Below are positions 35,147 to 44,028 of a stretch of DNA of 64,000 nt, one piece after another. The position numbers were made by a program, and so were the translations under genes. The stretch spans positions 7,952,036 to 8,016,035 of the forward strand of contig CP136069.1 in assembly GCA_032622095.1 (NCBI GenBank). The letters run 5' to 3'. Below the pieces are notes generated by a model. That model was not told where the DNA came from, did no database searches, and worked only from the letters and a program-made list of their open reading frames with translations. The DNA comes from Siphonodentalium dalli (lineage: Eukaryota > Mollusca > Scaphopoda > Gadilida > Siphonodentaliidae). The first letter of the stretch is position 1. The number at the start of each line of letters is the position of its first letter.

Positions 35147-35398
35147 TTAACCCTTTGAGTGCCAGGTCGATTTTTGTATCAACCCATATACCCTGTGCAA
35201 ATTCATTCTCTTTATATATGCGAGTCGATCATAGGTCGCCTCGCATATATAAGAGAATGCATTGGCCTAACAATTATTTTTTTTTTTTTTTTTTACAATT
35301 TGTTTTCAATTTTTATAATTTATTCTTATATTCTTTAAACAGACTTATTTTGTATGTTTATGGCCGATGAGATCGGCCCCTGGCACTCAAAGGGTTAA
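35147..35398 (+). mobile_element. Family B MITE, copy 7
   Basis: 252 bp; left end TTAACCCTTTGAGTGCCAGG, right end inverse. Left hairpin arm is damaged (GTGCAAATTCATTC) and a T run lies after it. Confidence 0.75.
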
Positions 35399-35634
35399 GT
35401 TAGGGATCATGAGGTCTTCACAAAGTAAAATGATATCAAAATATGGTCAAATACTGGTGATATTTTACTGTACTACCCTAAGTAATTGACCTAAAGTCGA
35501 AACTGGGGTTATTTATGCGTTTATAACTTCAGTAAAACCATTATCAGTAAAACCATAACTGCACCGCAAGGAGGGGTCAATGAGAAACAAGATTATCCAT
35601 GGAAAACACCAGTAATCAACTAATCCTTAGTCAA

Positions 35635-35744
35635 TACAGTAATGGCCTAAGTAATCGACTCCTTAACCACAACAGAATTATGGGTAACTTTTCAGGAATT
35701 AGTCGGAAATATGGCTTGTTGCCATTCAACGGAAAGCTCTCAGT
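35635..35744 (+). mobile_element. Family D, left arm
   Basis: TACAGTAATGGCCTAAGTAA to GGAAAGCTCTCAGTG; cut at the palindrome centre. Confidence 0.65.
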
Positions 35745-35757
35745 GATTAATATTATC

Positions 35758-35907
35758 CATCATGACCTGGGGTGTGGGATGGAAAAGTCTCACCCTCGGG
35801 GCCAGATACATGTGTATTTGGGCCGGACACGAGGCTTGCCGAGTGTCCAAACCAAATATCTGGCCCCGAGGGTGAGATTTTTCCATCCCACATCCCAGGT
35901 CATGATG
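35758..35907. mobile_element. 150-bp palindrome (foldback)
   Basis: Arms CATCATGACCTGGGGTGTGG ... CTCGGGGCCAGATA and inverse around GGACACGAGGCTTGCCGAGTGTCC. High GC compared with its surroundings. Two overlapping frames are fortuitous. Confidence 0.65.
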
Positions 35908-36904
35908 AATCATTTTTCTCCCAACCCAAGAGCCTCTATCCGATTTTTTGTTTTATACCAATCGTTGGCACATTCCAGTAGCTTCGTAACGGTATACACG
36001 GTATCTGGGAGAAATCTGATGCGATATTCATGATTATCTGGGATTATTTCGGTGTATACTGTAAAAACAAAGCGCGTTACACGTGCGCGCAGGGTAAATA
36101 CCTTAGAGCGAAACCGACATGGTCTTGTGAAATCGACATGAATACGTCACATCGTTGCACCTGCATAGATTCCGAGAAACGCGCGTATTGATATGAAGTA
36201 TATACAACTTGACTAATCGTGTTTGTCATGGGAAATGTCCATGTAGGTACCATTAGAAAAGGAAACATGTGTATATATGACAGACACATGTTAGTTAGAT
36301 GCGTTCGAGGATTTATTGCAACGATGACAACTGTTCGAATGTGAAACTATTTCGTTCGTCATTTGTGAAGCGGCTATTTTTATACTGTTACGATATGTGC
36401 AAGTGGTGCCAGTTTCGTTTGGGGCCTTCCGTTTGATGGAATATGTTTGCAAATTAGTTGTTATGTTATGCAACTCTGTGTCTGCAAGTGAGGTTATGTT
36501 GAAGGTTCTTCGTGATTAACATGTTGGAGTCTTATCTCCATTTGTATTAGCGTCCACAAATTTGTCCGTATTTATTTACTTGAAGCATAACTGGTTGGTC
36601 AACATTGTTTTAGTTGACACAAAACATGATAACAGATTGTTAAATTAGTTCCGGCTCTTAATCAAATAGGTAAAGCAGTCACGTGGGTAGGGTGAGACAG
36701 CTGGTCACGTGTTGGGTGAGACAGGGAAATCTCACCCAGCTATCCCACACAGGCTGCCTGTGCTAAAATGTGTAGGGGGTGGGAGAAAAGGTTATCTTGT
36801 GGGGGTTCTCATGTGAGCTTTTCGAGTTGGGGTTCTCATTGTGAAATGAGGTTGCCCTGCGGGGTTCTTATGCAGGATTAATCTCACATCTAGTGTAAAC
36901 CCTG
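35908..36904. other. No recognised gene
   Basis: Contains a small cluster of 'gtgagaca' and 'ggggttctcat' repeats (36680-36870); otherwise unrecognised. Probably downstream intron of the kinase gene. Confidence 0.4.
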
Positions 36905-37330
36905 ACCAAGGCTCAAGTTAAGAGGCCGGTGACAATCATTGTCCAATGAAAAATAGCTTATGTCCAGACATTTTGTCCAATGCAAATTTTTTTAACAATC
37001 TTGATCTGTTTGGGTTCGTCCAATAGCCACTACGGGCCAAATCGGATATTGAAAGTAAAAAACAGTTCTTTTTTAATTTCAGATCAATTCAGAGTAAATA
37101 TAATTATCTCGTTCGTGAATTGCATGTGTATTTATTAATCGACATAAAGTTTTTGAACTTTTGAAAACAAAAATAACATGGGATTTTCCTGGGTGGCGAC
37201 TGGACGCTCACTAAAATGAGTGCATCATTGACGAATAATAAGTTGATTGGAAATTTAAATACTGTCTCATACACTACATCTGAAAATGGTGCAGTCAGTA
37301 AAAATTATTTTGAGCCTTGACCCTTGACCT
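36905..37330. repeat. Dispersed repeat P, copy 1
   Basis: Shares 'acattttgtccaatgcaaat', 'ggccaaatcggatattgaaag', 'ttcctgggtggcga' and 'ggaaatttaaatactgtc' with 52548-53420. This copy lacks the 476-bp insertion found there. Confidence 0.7.
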
Positions 37331-37356
37331 TGACATAAATAACACTGATTACTCAC

Positions 37357-37405
37357 CTCAGACAACGCATGCAGCTGACCTTCGTGGACACAGACTCCCA
37401 TAAAT
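37357..37405 (-). CDS. TESK: TESK-like protein kinase, exon 3 (hinge-side segment)
   Basis: A 49-nt micro-exon. One base completes Arg128, then 16 codons read FMGVCVHEGQLHALSE (residues 129-144), which matches the beta-4/beta-5 region leading to the kinase hinge in TESK1/2 (family pattern FMGVCVH.GQLHAL.E). The acceptor is ctgttttag and the donor is GAG followed by gtgagt; the exon ends in phase 0. The expected continuation (Y.NGG..E, the catalytic loop HRDL, DFG and the C-lobe) was looked for by eye on the minus strand to position 1 and not found, so the coding sequence is partial here. A repeat with a second copy at 52548-53420 lies directly downstream (36905-37330). Confidence 0.9.
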
Positions 37406-37479
37406 CTAAAACAGATATGCAAGATTTAATAACAAAATAGCTCTATTTAACTACCAAAATAAAAGGTCAGCCGACCACA

Positions 37480-37745
37480 GTATCCCCTGACAACGTGGCA
37501 AGTCGATGCCGCTTTGTTAAAGAAATTAAAAAAAATGTTGAAAAAGTCGAAAAGGGTTATTAACTCTGTCAAAAAATTACTTTCCGTCATCTATATAATG
37601 TACATGTTGCACATCTTCAATATATGGGCAACAATATACTGAAGTTTCAAATCTCTGGGATGAAATCTGCAGGAGATGATTACACCATGAAGGTACTCAA
37701 AAGTGAGACGGACAGACGAACAGATGGACAGAGCCCGTTTCTCTA
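37480..37745 (+). mobile_element. Pearl-like fragment
   Basis: 'aaaagggttattaactctgtc' core followed by GACGGACAGACGAACAGATG + GACAG. Lies within intron 2 of the kinase gene. Confidence 0.45.
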
Positions 37746-37826
37746 GTCCGTCTTTTCTTTCAGAAAGAGATTCACCAGCTTAGGCTAGACTAGACCAAGA
37801 CTCGGTCCACATCAGCTTGGGATTTC

Positions 37827-38077
37827 TGAGTGATATCGGTTGGGTTGATGCTGTTTTGGACTGAGTGATATCGGTTGGGTTGATGCTGTTTTGGACAGAG
37901 TCCCGTCCTGTTACTCTACTATAACCATAGAACTTCACGCCCAGAATGATGTGATATCGATTGGGTTGATGCTGTTTTGGACTGAGTGATATCGATTTGG
38001 TTGATGCTGTTTTGGACTAAGTGATATCGATTGGGTTGATGCTGTTTTGGACTGAGTGATATCGGTTGGGTTGACAC
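37827..38077 (+). repeat. 35-bp tandem repeat (about 6 copies)
   Basis: Unit GAGTGATATCGGTTGGGTTG + ATGCTGTTTTGGACT, interrupted at about 37898-37950. Lies in intron 2, about 150-400 bp downstream of exon 2. Confidence 0.85.
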
Positions 38078-38080
38078 TGT

Positions 38081-38185
38081 GAGCTTTCCGATTAATGGCA
38101 ACAAGCCATATTTCCGACTAATTCCTGAAAAATTACCCAGAATTCTGCTGTGGTTAAGGAGTTGAATATTTAGGGCATTACTGTA
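38081..38185 (+). mobile_element. Family D, right arm in intron 2
   Basis: GAGCTTTCCGATTAATGGCA to GGGCATTACTGTA, only 45 bp from the exon 2 donor. Confidence 0.65.
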
Positions 38186-38229
38186 TTCAGTCATTTGTGA
38201 TTAAGATCGAGTATTGAATTTCTACATAC

Positions 38230-38351
38230 CTGAGAATGTTAGGATGTGTGAGTCGATTCATGAGCTGGACTTCTCGTAACATGTTAGGTCGATTCCCGAT
38301 GTTTGTGTTCATTTTCAGCACCATAACTTGGCAAGTTTGTCTGTGAGTAAC
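38230..38351 (-). CDS. TESK: TESK-like protein kinase, exon 2 (catalytic lysine, alpha-C helix)
   Basis: This 122-nt exon encodes residues 88-127 plus two bases of codon 128. It contains QVMVLKMN with the beta-3 ATP-anchoring lysine (K100) and [11 protein letters not shown] with the alpha-C glutamate (E114), followed by HPNIL. This pattern is specific to TESK rather than LIMK, which has a different alpha-C segment. The acceptor is ggttttcttcag before GTT, and the donor is CTCAG followed by gtatgt. The phase fits both neighbours: exon 1 ends after a full codon, and the AG left at the 3' end joins A of exon 3 to make an arginine. A family C transposon begins about 22 bp upstream of the acceptor (at 38374). 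Confidence 0.93.
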
Positions 38352-38373
38352 CTGAAGAAAACCAATGTTATTT

Positions 38374-38672
38374 TCAGAATGAGGTCCCCAGAGGGTGAAT
38401 TTAGTATCCCACCACCTGGGAACCTCATTCTTCTCAGGCCTCAGCCTATCTTCTGCAAATTAGGGGATATAGAAACTGAACAGAAGGGAAAAAGTAACTG
38501 AAAACAATGTTAATTTGAGACTATAGATAAATGTACTTTCCAGAAGATTAGGACTAAGCAGAATGAGGTCCCCAGTGGGTGAATTTAGTGATACTAGCTC
38601 GCTATGTGGGACACCGTCACTAACTTCACCCTCTGGGGACCTCATTCTGCAAATGACAGACACTCAGGCTTG
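38374..38672 (-). mobile_element. Family C element abutting kinase exon 2
   Basis: Right block complete (GACCTCATTCTGCAAATGAC + AGACACTCAGGCTT); left block shortened (GAATGAGGTCCCCAGAGGG ... CCACCTGGGAACC). Its left edge is about 22 bp from the exon 2 acceptor. Confidence 0.7.
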
Positions 38673-38715
38673 CATACATACTCCTAGACAAATAAAGGAG
38701 GCCGTTTTAGATTAA

Positions 38716-38921
38716 AGATCCTGTGCCATTCTCCCATAGGGAGCCTCACATATATAAGAGAATGTACTGGCTTACTAGTATAAGGTCAAGGTAAATAATG
38801 TTAGGCCAATGTATACTCTTATATAAGTGAGGCTCCCTATGGGAGACTCGCACATATTACAGAATGCATCGTCACAGGGTTTTCGCAAAATTTGAGGAAG
38901 CTCCAGTCATGGAAAGGTTAA
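38716..38921 (+). mobile_element. Hairpin family J, copy 2
   Basis: 'cctgtgccattctcccatag', stem words ATATATAAGAGAATG and inverse, 'gaggctccctatgggag' and the tail 'aggaagctccagtcatgg' ending AGGTTAA. Confidence 0.6.
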
Positions 38922-38968
38922 CAATGTCAGGCCTGAATGTGGAAGTGCATGTCTTATTGAAGAAAAGG

Positions 38969-39559
38969 TACAGTAATGCCCTAAGTAATTGACTCCTTAA
39001 CCACACCAGAATTATGGGTAACTTTTCAGGATTTAGTCGGAAATATGGCTTGTTGCCATTCATCGGAAAGCTCTCACCGAGAGCTTTCCGACCAATGGCA
39101 ACAAGCCATATCTCCGCCTAAATCCTTAAAAGTTACCCATAATTCTGTTGTGGTTAAAGACATATTATGAACTTGTTCGAGTGCGCTAAACTTATAAGTT
39201 AGTTCTCAGACTCTATGCCAACCGGTGGAATGTAGCAATCCACTAACATCACCGAAAAGTTCAAAGAAATTGCCCATACCACTCCATAGAACACAACGTC
39301 TGAACTACGCTCAACTGTAAATATTTACATCTCAATTCAGGACGCAACAATCGGCGATAAACTAACGCAAACAATTTCACCATCCAGTGTCATTGCATTT
39401 AATTAATATATAAGAATGACGGTGTGTGTTGTCAATTTGGATTAATATTCGTAAAAATAACAACTTGAAGCAAGATTATTCTCCATTTCTACTTCCTCAC
39501 CCTACCAGAGTGTTTCACATAACTTTAAGGAGTCAATTATTTAGGGCATTATTGTAAGT
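38969..39559 (+). mobile_element. Family D MITE split by a TTAA insertion
   Basis: Left part 38969-39157 is a near-perfect D palindrome up to TGTGGTTAA. The missing end (TTAAGGAGTC..GGGCATTATTGTA) resumes at about 39524. The gap is filled by the element at 39155-39527. Confidence 0.8.
39155..39527 (+). mobile_element. TTAA-target element L, copy 1
   Basis: TTAAAGACATATTATGAACT start and ..GTTTCACATAACTTTAA end, inserted at the TTAA of the D element's GGTTAAGG, with TTAA on both sides. Short inverted termini (TTAAAG..ATAT) fit a piggyBac-type MITE. No ORF. A second copy lies at 42025-42405. Confidence 0.75.
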
Positions 39560-39724
39560 TTGATGGGGATATGAATTCGTGGGTTGAGGATATGTTGTAT
39601 ATTGTTTATCTGATCCTGATCATGCCCACAAACGCCATGCACTGTGACAGATTTGAATAATAAATGTTGAGAAGTTAGCTTGGCGTGTAATCCCGTTAGC
39701 TAGGCATGTAATCCCGCGACCATA

Positions 39725-40253
39725 TGGTATTATGTAATGAGGTGAGAGAGCCATGATTATTGCGGCCCTCACACCTGTGTGTGAATTGAAGCCCACACTG
39801 ATTACTATATCCTTGTATTATGTAATGAGGTGAGAGAGCCATGATTATTGCGGCCCTCACACCTGTGTGTGAATTGAAGCCCACACTGATTACTGTAACC
39901 TTGTATTATGTCATGAGGTGAGAGAGCCATGATTATTGCGGCCCTCACACCTGTGTGTGAATTGAAGCCCACACTGATTACTATATCCTTGTATTATGTC
40001 ATGAGGTGAGAGAGCCGTGATTATTGCGGCCCTCACACCTGTGTGTGAATTGAAGCCCACACTGATTACTATAACCTTGTATTATGTAATGAGGTGAGAG
40101 AGCCATGATCATTGCGGCCCTCACACCTGTGTGTGAATTGAAGCCCACACTGATTACTATATCCTTGTATTATGTAATGAGGTGAGAGAGCCATGATTAT
40201 TGCGGCCCTCACACCTGTGTGTGAATTGAAGCCCACACTGATTACTATAACCT
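39725..40253 (+). repeat. 87-bp tandem repeat (6 copies)
   Basis: Unit includes TTGTATTATGTAATGAGGTG, AGAGAGCCATGATTATTGCG, GCCCTCACACCTGTGTGTGA and ATTGAAGCCCACACTGATTA. Differences are few (ATG/GTG, ATAT/ATAA), so the amplification is recent. In kinase intron 1. Confidence 0.95.
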
Positions 40254-40269
40254 TGCTTTAACTGTTCCA

Positions 40270-40917
40270 TTAACCCTTTACCCAACAGAACGGCCCTGTG
40301 CCAATGCATTCTCTTATATATGCGAGTCGACCATAGGTCGCCTCGCATATATAAGAGAATGCATTGGCTTAACACATTAAAAATTATAAAATTGTTAAAG
40401 AATGTAAGAAAAAATGGTAAAAAGTGTTAAGGCAAATGCATTCTCTTATATATGCGAGGCGACCTATGGTCGCCTCGCATATATAAGAGAATGCATTGGC
40501 TTAACACATTAAAAATTATAAAATTGTTAAAGAATGTAAGAAAAAATGGTAAAAAGTGTTAAGGCCAATGCATTCTCTTATATATGTGAGGCGACCTATG
40601 GTCGCCTCGCATATATAAGAGAATGCATTGGCTTAACACATTAAAAATTATAAAATTGTTAAAGAATGTAAGAAAAAATGGTAAAAAGTGTTAAGGCCAA
40701 TGCATTCTCTTATATATGCGAGGCGACCTATGGTCGACTCGCATATATAAGAGAATGCATTGGCACAGGGCATAACTGTAACTATCACAATGTGGTCAAG
40801 GAGCCGGTTCCAATGATATCCATATTTGTATGGTTCTATTGAGACAGACTGAAGATATTTTAGGCTGTTGAAGCTTTATTTGGCCGGTTTTGGCCGTTTT
40901 GTTGGGTAAAGGGTTAA
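40270..40917 (+). mobile_element. Family A MITE with four hairpins
   Basis: 648 bp with normal TTAA ends. Hairpins start at 40300, 40432, 40564 and 40696, an exact 132-bp period (69-bp hairpin + 63-bp spacer). The outer hairpins keep the usual single stem mismatch; the two inner ones have it resolved to G:C. Confidence 0.85.
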
Positions 40918-41089
40918 TGGAGCTTCCTAAAATATAAATATAAAGGCCTAACAATATTTACCTCGACTACATGTATGTAAGCCAGTGATTATCTTATATA
41001 TGCAAGGCTCGCATATATAAGAGAATGCACTGGCGCAGGACCTTTATTCTTTAATTCTGCACCAGCACAGCTCCCATCATAAAAGGGTT
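40917..41089 (-). mobile_element. Hairpin family J, copy 3
   Basis: Starts at the right TTAA of the preceding element ('ttaatggagcttcct'), one stem GCATATATAAGAGAATGCAC, 'gcacagctcccatcataaaagggtta' end. 41090-41607 is unrecognised AT-rich sequence. Confidence 0.5.
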
Positions 41090-41607
41090 ACATATGTAAG
41101 GTAATCATTAGGCCAAAATAAAAAAGACCTGCGTTTCTGGTGACCCGCCTGCCCCTTTTCCGGTGCCCCCAACCATTTTCATTTTATTGATTTTGCAACA
41201 TTAGTACGCATCCGATTTTATTTTCCTTGTAAACTGATTCATTTCTAAAAAATGGACACATCACATGTACTGTTAAACCGGAAATGATACCACACTTCAG
41301 TTACTAGTACATGTAGGTCACAGCTGAATCAAAATTAATTTTTTCGTGTTTTATTCAATAAAATAATAAATTACACTACATGTATATACTAATATTATGT
41401 ACATAGTTTTATTATTTTATAGTACATTACAAACAAGGATAAGAAGTCTGGGAGGGGAGTATTCATATTTATTTTGAGCAAAGTTGAAAATAAAATGAAA
41501 AACCAAAATGAAAAGCCACCTACCCGCCCCTATTTTTTCCTTACATGTCACCAGAAACACAGGTATATATATTTTTTTTGCCTTAGTCAATATTTAGTTC
41601 ACCTGTA

Positions 41608-42008
41608 TTAACCCTTTACCCAACAAACCAGCCAAAACCGGCCAAATAAAGCTTCAACAGCCTAAAATATCTTCGGTCTGTCTCAATAGAACCATACAAA
41701 TATGGATATCATTGGAACCGGCTCCTTGACCACATTGTGATAGTTACAGTTATGCCATATGCCAATGCATTCTCTTATATATGCGAGTCGACCATAGGTC
41801 GCCTCGCATATATAAGAGAATGCATTGGCCTAAAAAAAATCTTTTTTTAACACTTTTTACCATTTTTTCTTACATTCTTTAACAATTTTATAATTTTTAA
41901 TGTGTTTAGGCCAATGCATTCTCTTATATATGCGAGGCGACCTATGGTCGACTCGCATATATAAGAGAATGCATTGGCACAGGGCCCTTCTGTTGGGTAA
42001 AGGGTTAA
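41608..42008 (-). mobile_element. Family A MITE, reversed two-hairpin form
   Basis: TTAA-bounded 401 bp; GGCCAAATAAAGC arm first, then two hairpins. Confidence 0.8.
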
Positions 42009-42024
42009 ACTATGAATAAACTAC

Positions 42025-42405
42025 TAAAGACATATTACGTACTTATTCGGGTGCATGAAATTGATAAGTTAGTACTCAGGCACTATGGCAACTGGAGGAA
42101 TGCAACATTCTACTAACATCGCCGAAAATGTCCAACAAATCGACCGTACCACTCCATAAAAAACAATGTCTGAACTAAGCTCAATTGTAAATATTTACAT
42201 ATTGATTCGGGACGCAACTATCGACGATTAACAAATGAAAATGATTTCGCCAACAAGAGCCACTGCATTTAATTAATGTATAGGAATGACGGTGCGTGTT
42301 ATCAATTTGGATATAATCTTTGTAAAAATAACTACATGTACTTTGAGCAAGATAAATCTCAATTTCTATCTGATCACCCTACCGGAGTGTTTCATATCAC
42401 TTTAA
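42025..42405 (+). mobile_element. TTAA-target element L, copy 2
   Basis: About 80% like copy 1 across its length. Left end CTAAAGACATATTACGTACT, right end GTTTCATATCACTTTAA; left TTAA mutated to CTAA. Confidence 0.7.
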
Positions 42406-42461
42406 GATGTAATGTAATCATTATCCAATATTTAGGTTACCTGTAACTATGATTTGTGTTC

Positions 42462-42868
42462 ACCAGATGGTGAATTTAGTGATGCTACACCGCACAGCGG
42501 TCTACATGTACATGTAGGTGGCATCACTAAATTCACCTAAGCCTGCTTAGGCCTCATCTGCTGGGAAGCATCTACATGTATAGTCTAAAATTAACATTGT
42601 TTTAGTTAATTTTTCCCTTCTGTTCAGTTTCGATAGCCCCTAATTTGCAGAAGATAAAATGCATTATCGAGGTGACTGATTGGTGAACATCACCTACATG
42701 TACTTCAACTGGGGAACTTCAATCTGATCCTACATGTAAGTCTCCCATAGCAGTTGAGGCCTAAGCAGAATGAGGTTCTCAGAGGGTGAATATAGTGTAT
42801 TTTACCGTCACTAAATTCACCCTCTGGGGACCTCATTCTGCAAATGTCAGACACACTAAATCCAGACA
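42462..42868 (-). mobile_element. Family C foldback with ACATGTACATGTA inserts
   Basis: Both blocks are recognisable; ACATGTACATGTA runs have expanded inside the left palindrome loop and at four other places. Right end CAGACACACTAAATCCAG. Confidence 0.65.
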
Positions 42869-43080
42869 AGGGACCAGCAGTTTGTTTTAATTTGATAATG
42901 AAAATGAACATCTAGTAGCTAGCAGTTGTTTACATCAGCCTGCCAGATGAAATAAGGCACTTCTCCCTATTAGATTATTAGGAAAAAATGAACTGTCATC
43001 ACAGAGAAGTCATAAAGACTTAAGTTCAATTTACTCTCTAACATCTCCTTTCTGTGAATCAATAAATATTATGCAACACA

Positions 43081-43330
43081 AGAGCCTGTTTATATTACCA
43101 CTAGCTGGCGTGCCGGATTTCATCTGTGCTATTCAGGGATTTCTTTGTGAATGTCTCCGTCTGGGCAGAATATTCATCGCCTATTGTTCGATCCATCCAG
43201 AAACATGCCTATATAGGCATATGTGGTCAAGGTCAAGGACATGGTCGCACAAGAAATTGGACCAGCCCATATTGTTCCCTGGACCAAATTTGAGTCTAAT
43301 TGGTCGAGTTTTCGAGTCTATAAGACACAC

Positions 43331-43371
<41 letters not shown>
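43081..43371 (+). mobile_element. Possible pearl-like element ending in (ACAG)n
   Basis: Starts CAAGAG, ends in about 11 units of ACAG (43327-43371). The interior has no clear core repeat; the overlapping frames are not convincing. Confidence 0.35.
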
Positions 43372-43758
43372 AGTTCCAAAATATATATTAAATTACTGGT
43401 ATAGTGAGTAAATACACTATTATTATGTTGTTTTGAAATAGGCATCCTGCCCTGGTATATGAGAAAGAAGTCAATTCTCCAAAGGGAATTATGATAGGGA
43501 GAAGTGGTACATTTTAGGGACAAGATGTCTCCCAAGTCGCCCTCTAGGCTGGTCCTCTCCCAAGTCGCCCTCTATACTGGTCCCTGATACAGACTTGTTG
43601 CTAATGTTGACTATTTGAATCCAGGTCTAACCCAATCAATTGCTAGCGGGACTAATCTGAATTAATGCATAATTTATTGTTTGTAAGCAGGAGTTTTATT
43701 CTATATGTGAAACAGATTGGAATGAACATATGTTCCACATATGAATAATCTATCACCC

Positions 43759-44025
43759 AAGCCTGAGTTTAGTATACATGTACATGTCATTTGCAGAATG
43801 AGGTCCACAGAGGGTGAATTTAGTGATGCTATCCTGCATAGTGGGCTAGCATCACCAAATTCACCCTCTTGGGACCTCATTCTGCATGGCCTCATCTGCT
43901 ATGGGAGACAGACTCGGATTGAGGTTCCCAAATGGTGAATATTGTGATGTACATGTACACCCATTGGGAACCTCAATTATGCAATGTGTCATCTACCAAT
44001 TTGAAGATATAGGGAAACTAAACTA
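43759..44025 (+). mobile_element. Family C, left half
   Basis: AAGCCTGAGTTTAGTATACA start, left block and the inner GGTTCCCAAATGG/CCCATTGGGAACC pair; the right block is absent. Confidence 0.65.
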
Positions 44026-44028
44026 AAC

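Noticed and set aside
1..37356. Remaining kinase exons (hinge, HRDL, DFG, APE)
   Set aside because: Searched by eye on the minus strand for Y.NGG, HRDL, DFG and WMAPE coding patterns; none convincing, so none annotated.
40300..40764. CRISPR-like regular array (69-bp repeat, 63-bp spacer)
   Set aside because: Spacers are identical and repeats are long hairpins inside a transposon in an animal genome; not a CRISPR.
43327..43371. (ACAG)n run as a regulatory element
   Set aside because: Simple microsatellite, typical of pearl-like element tails.
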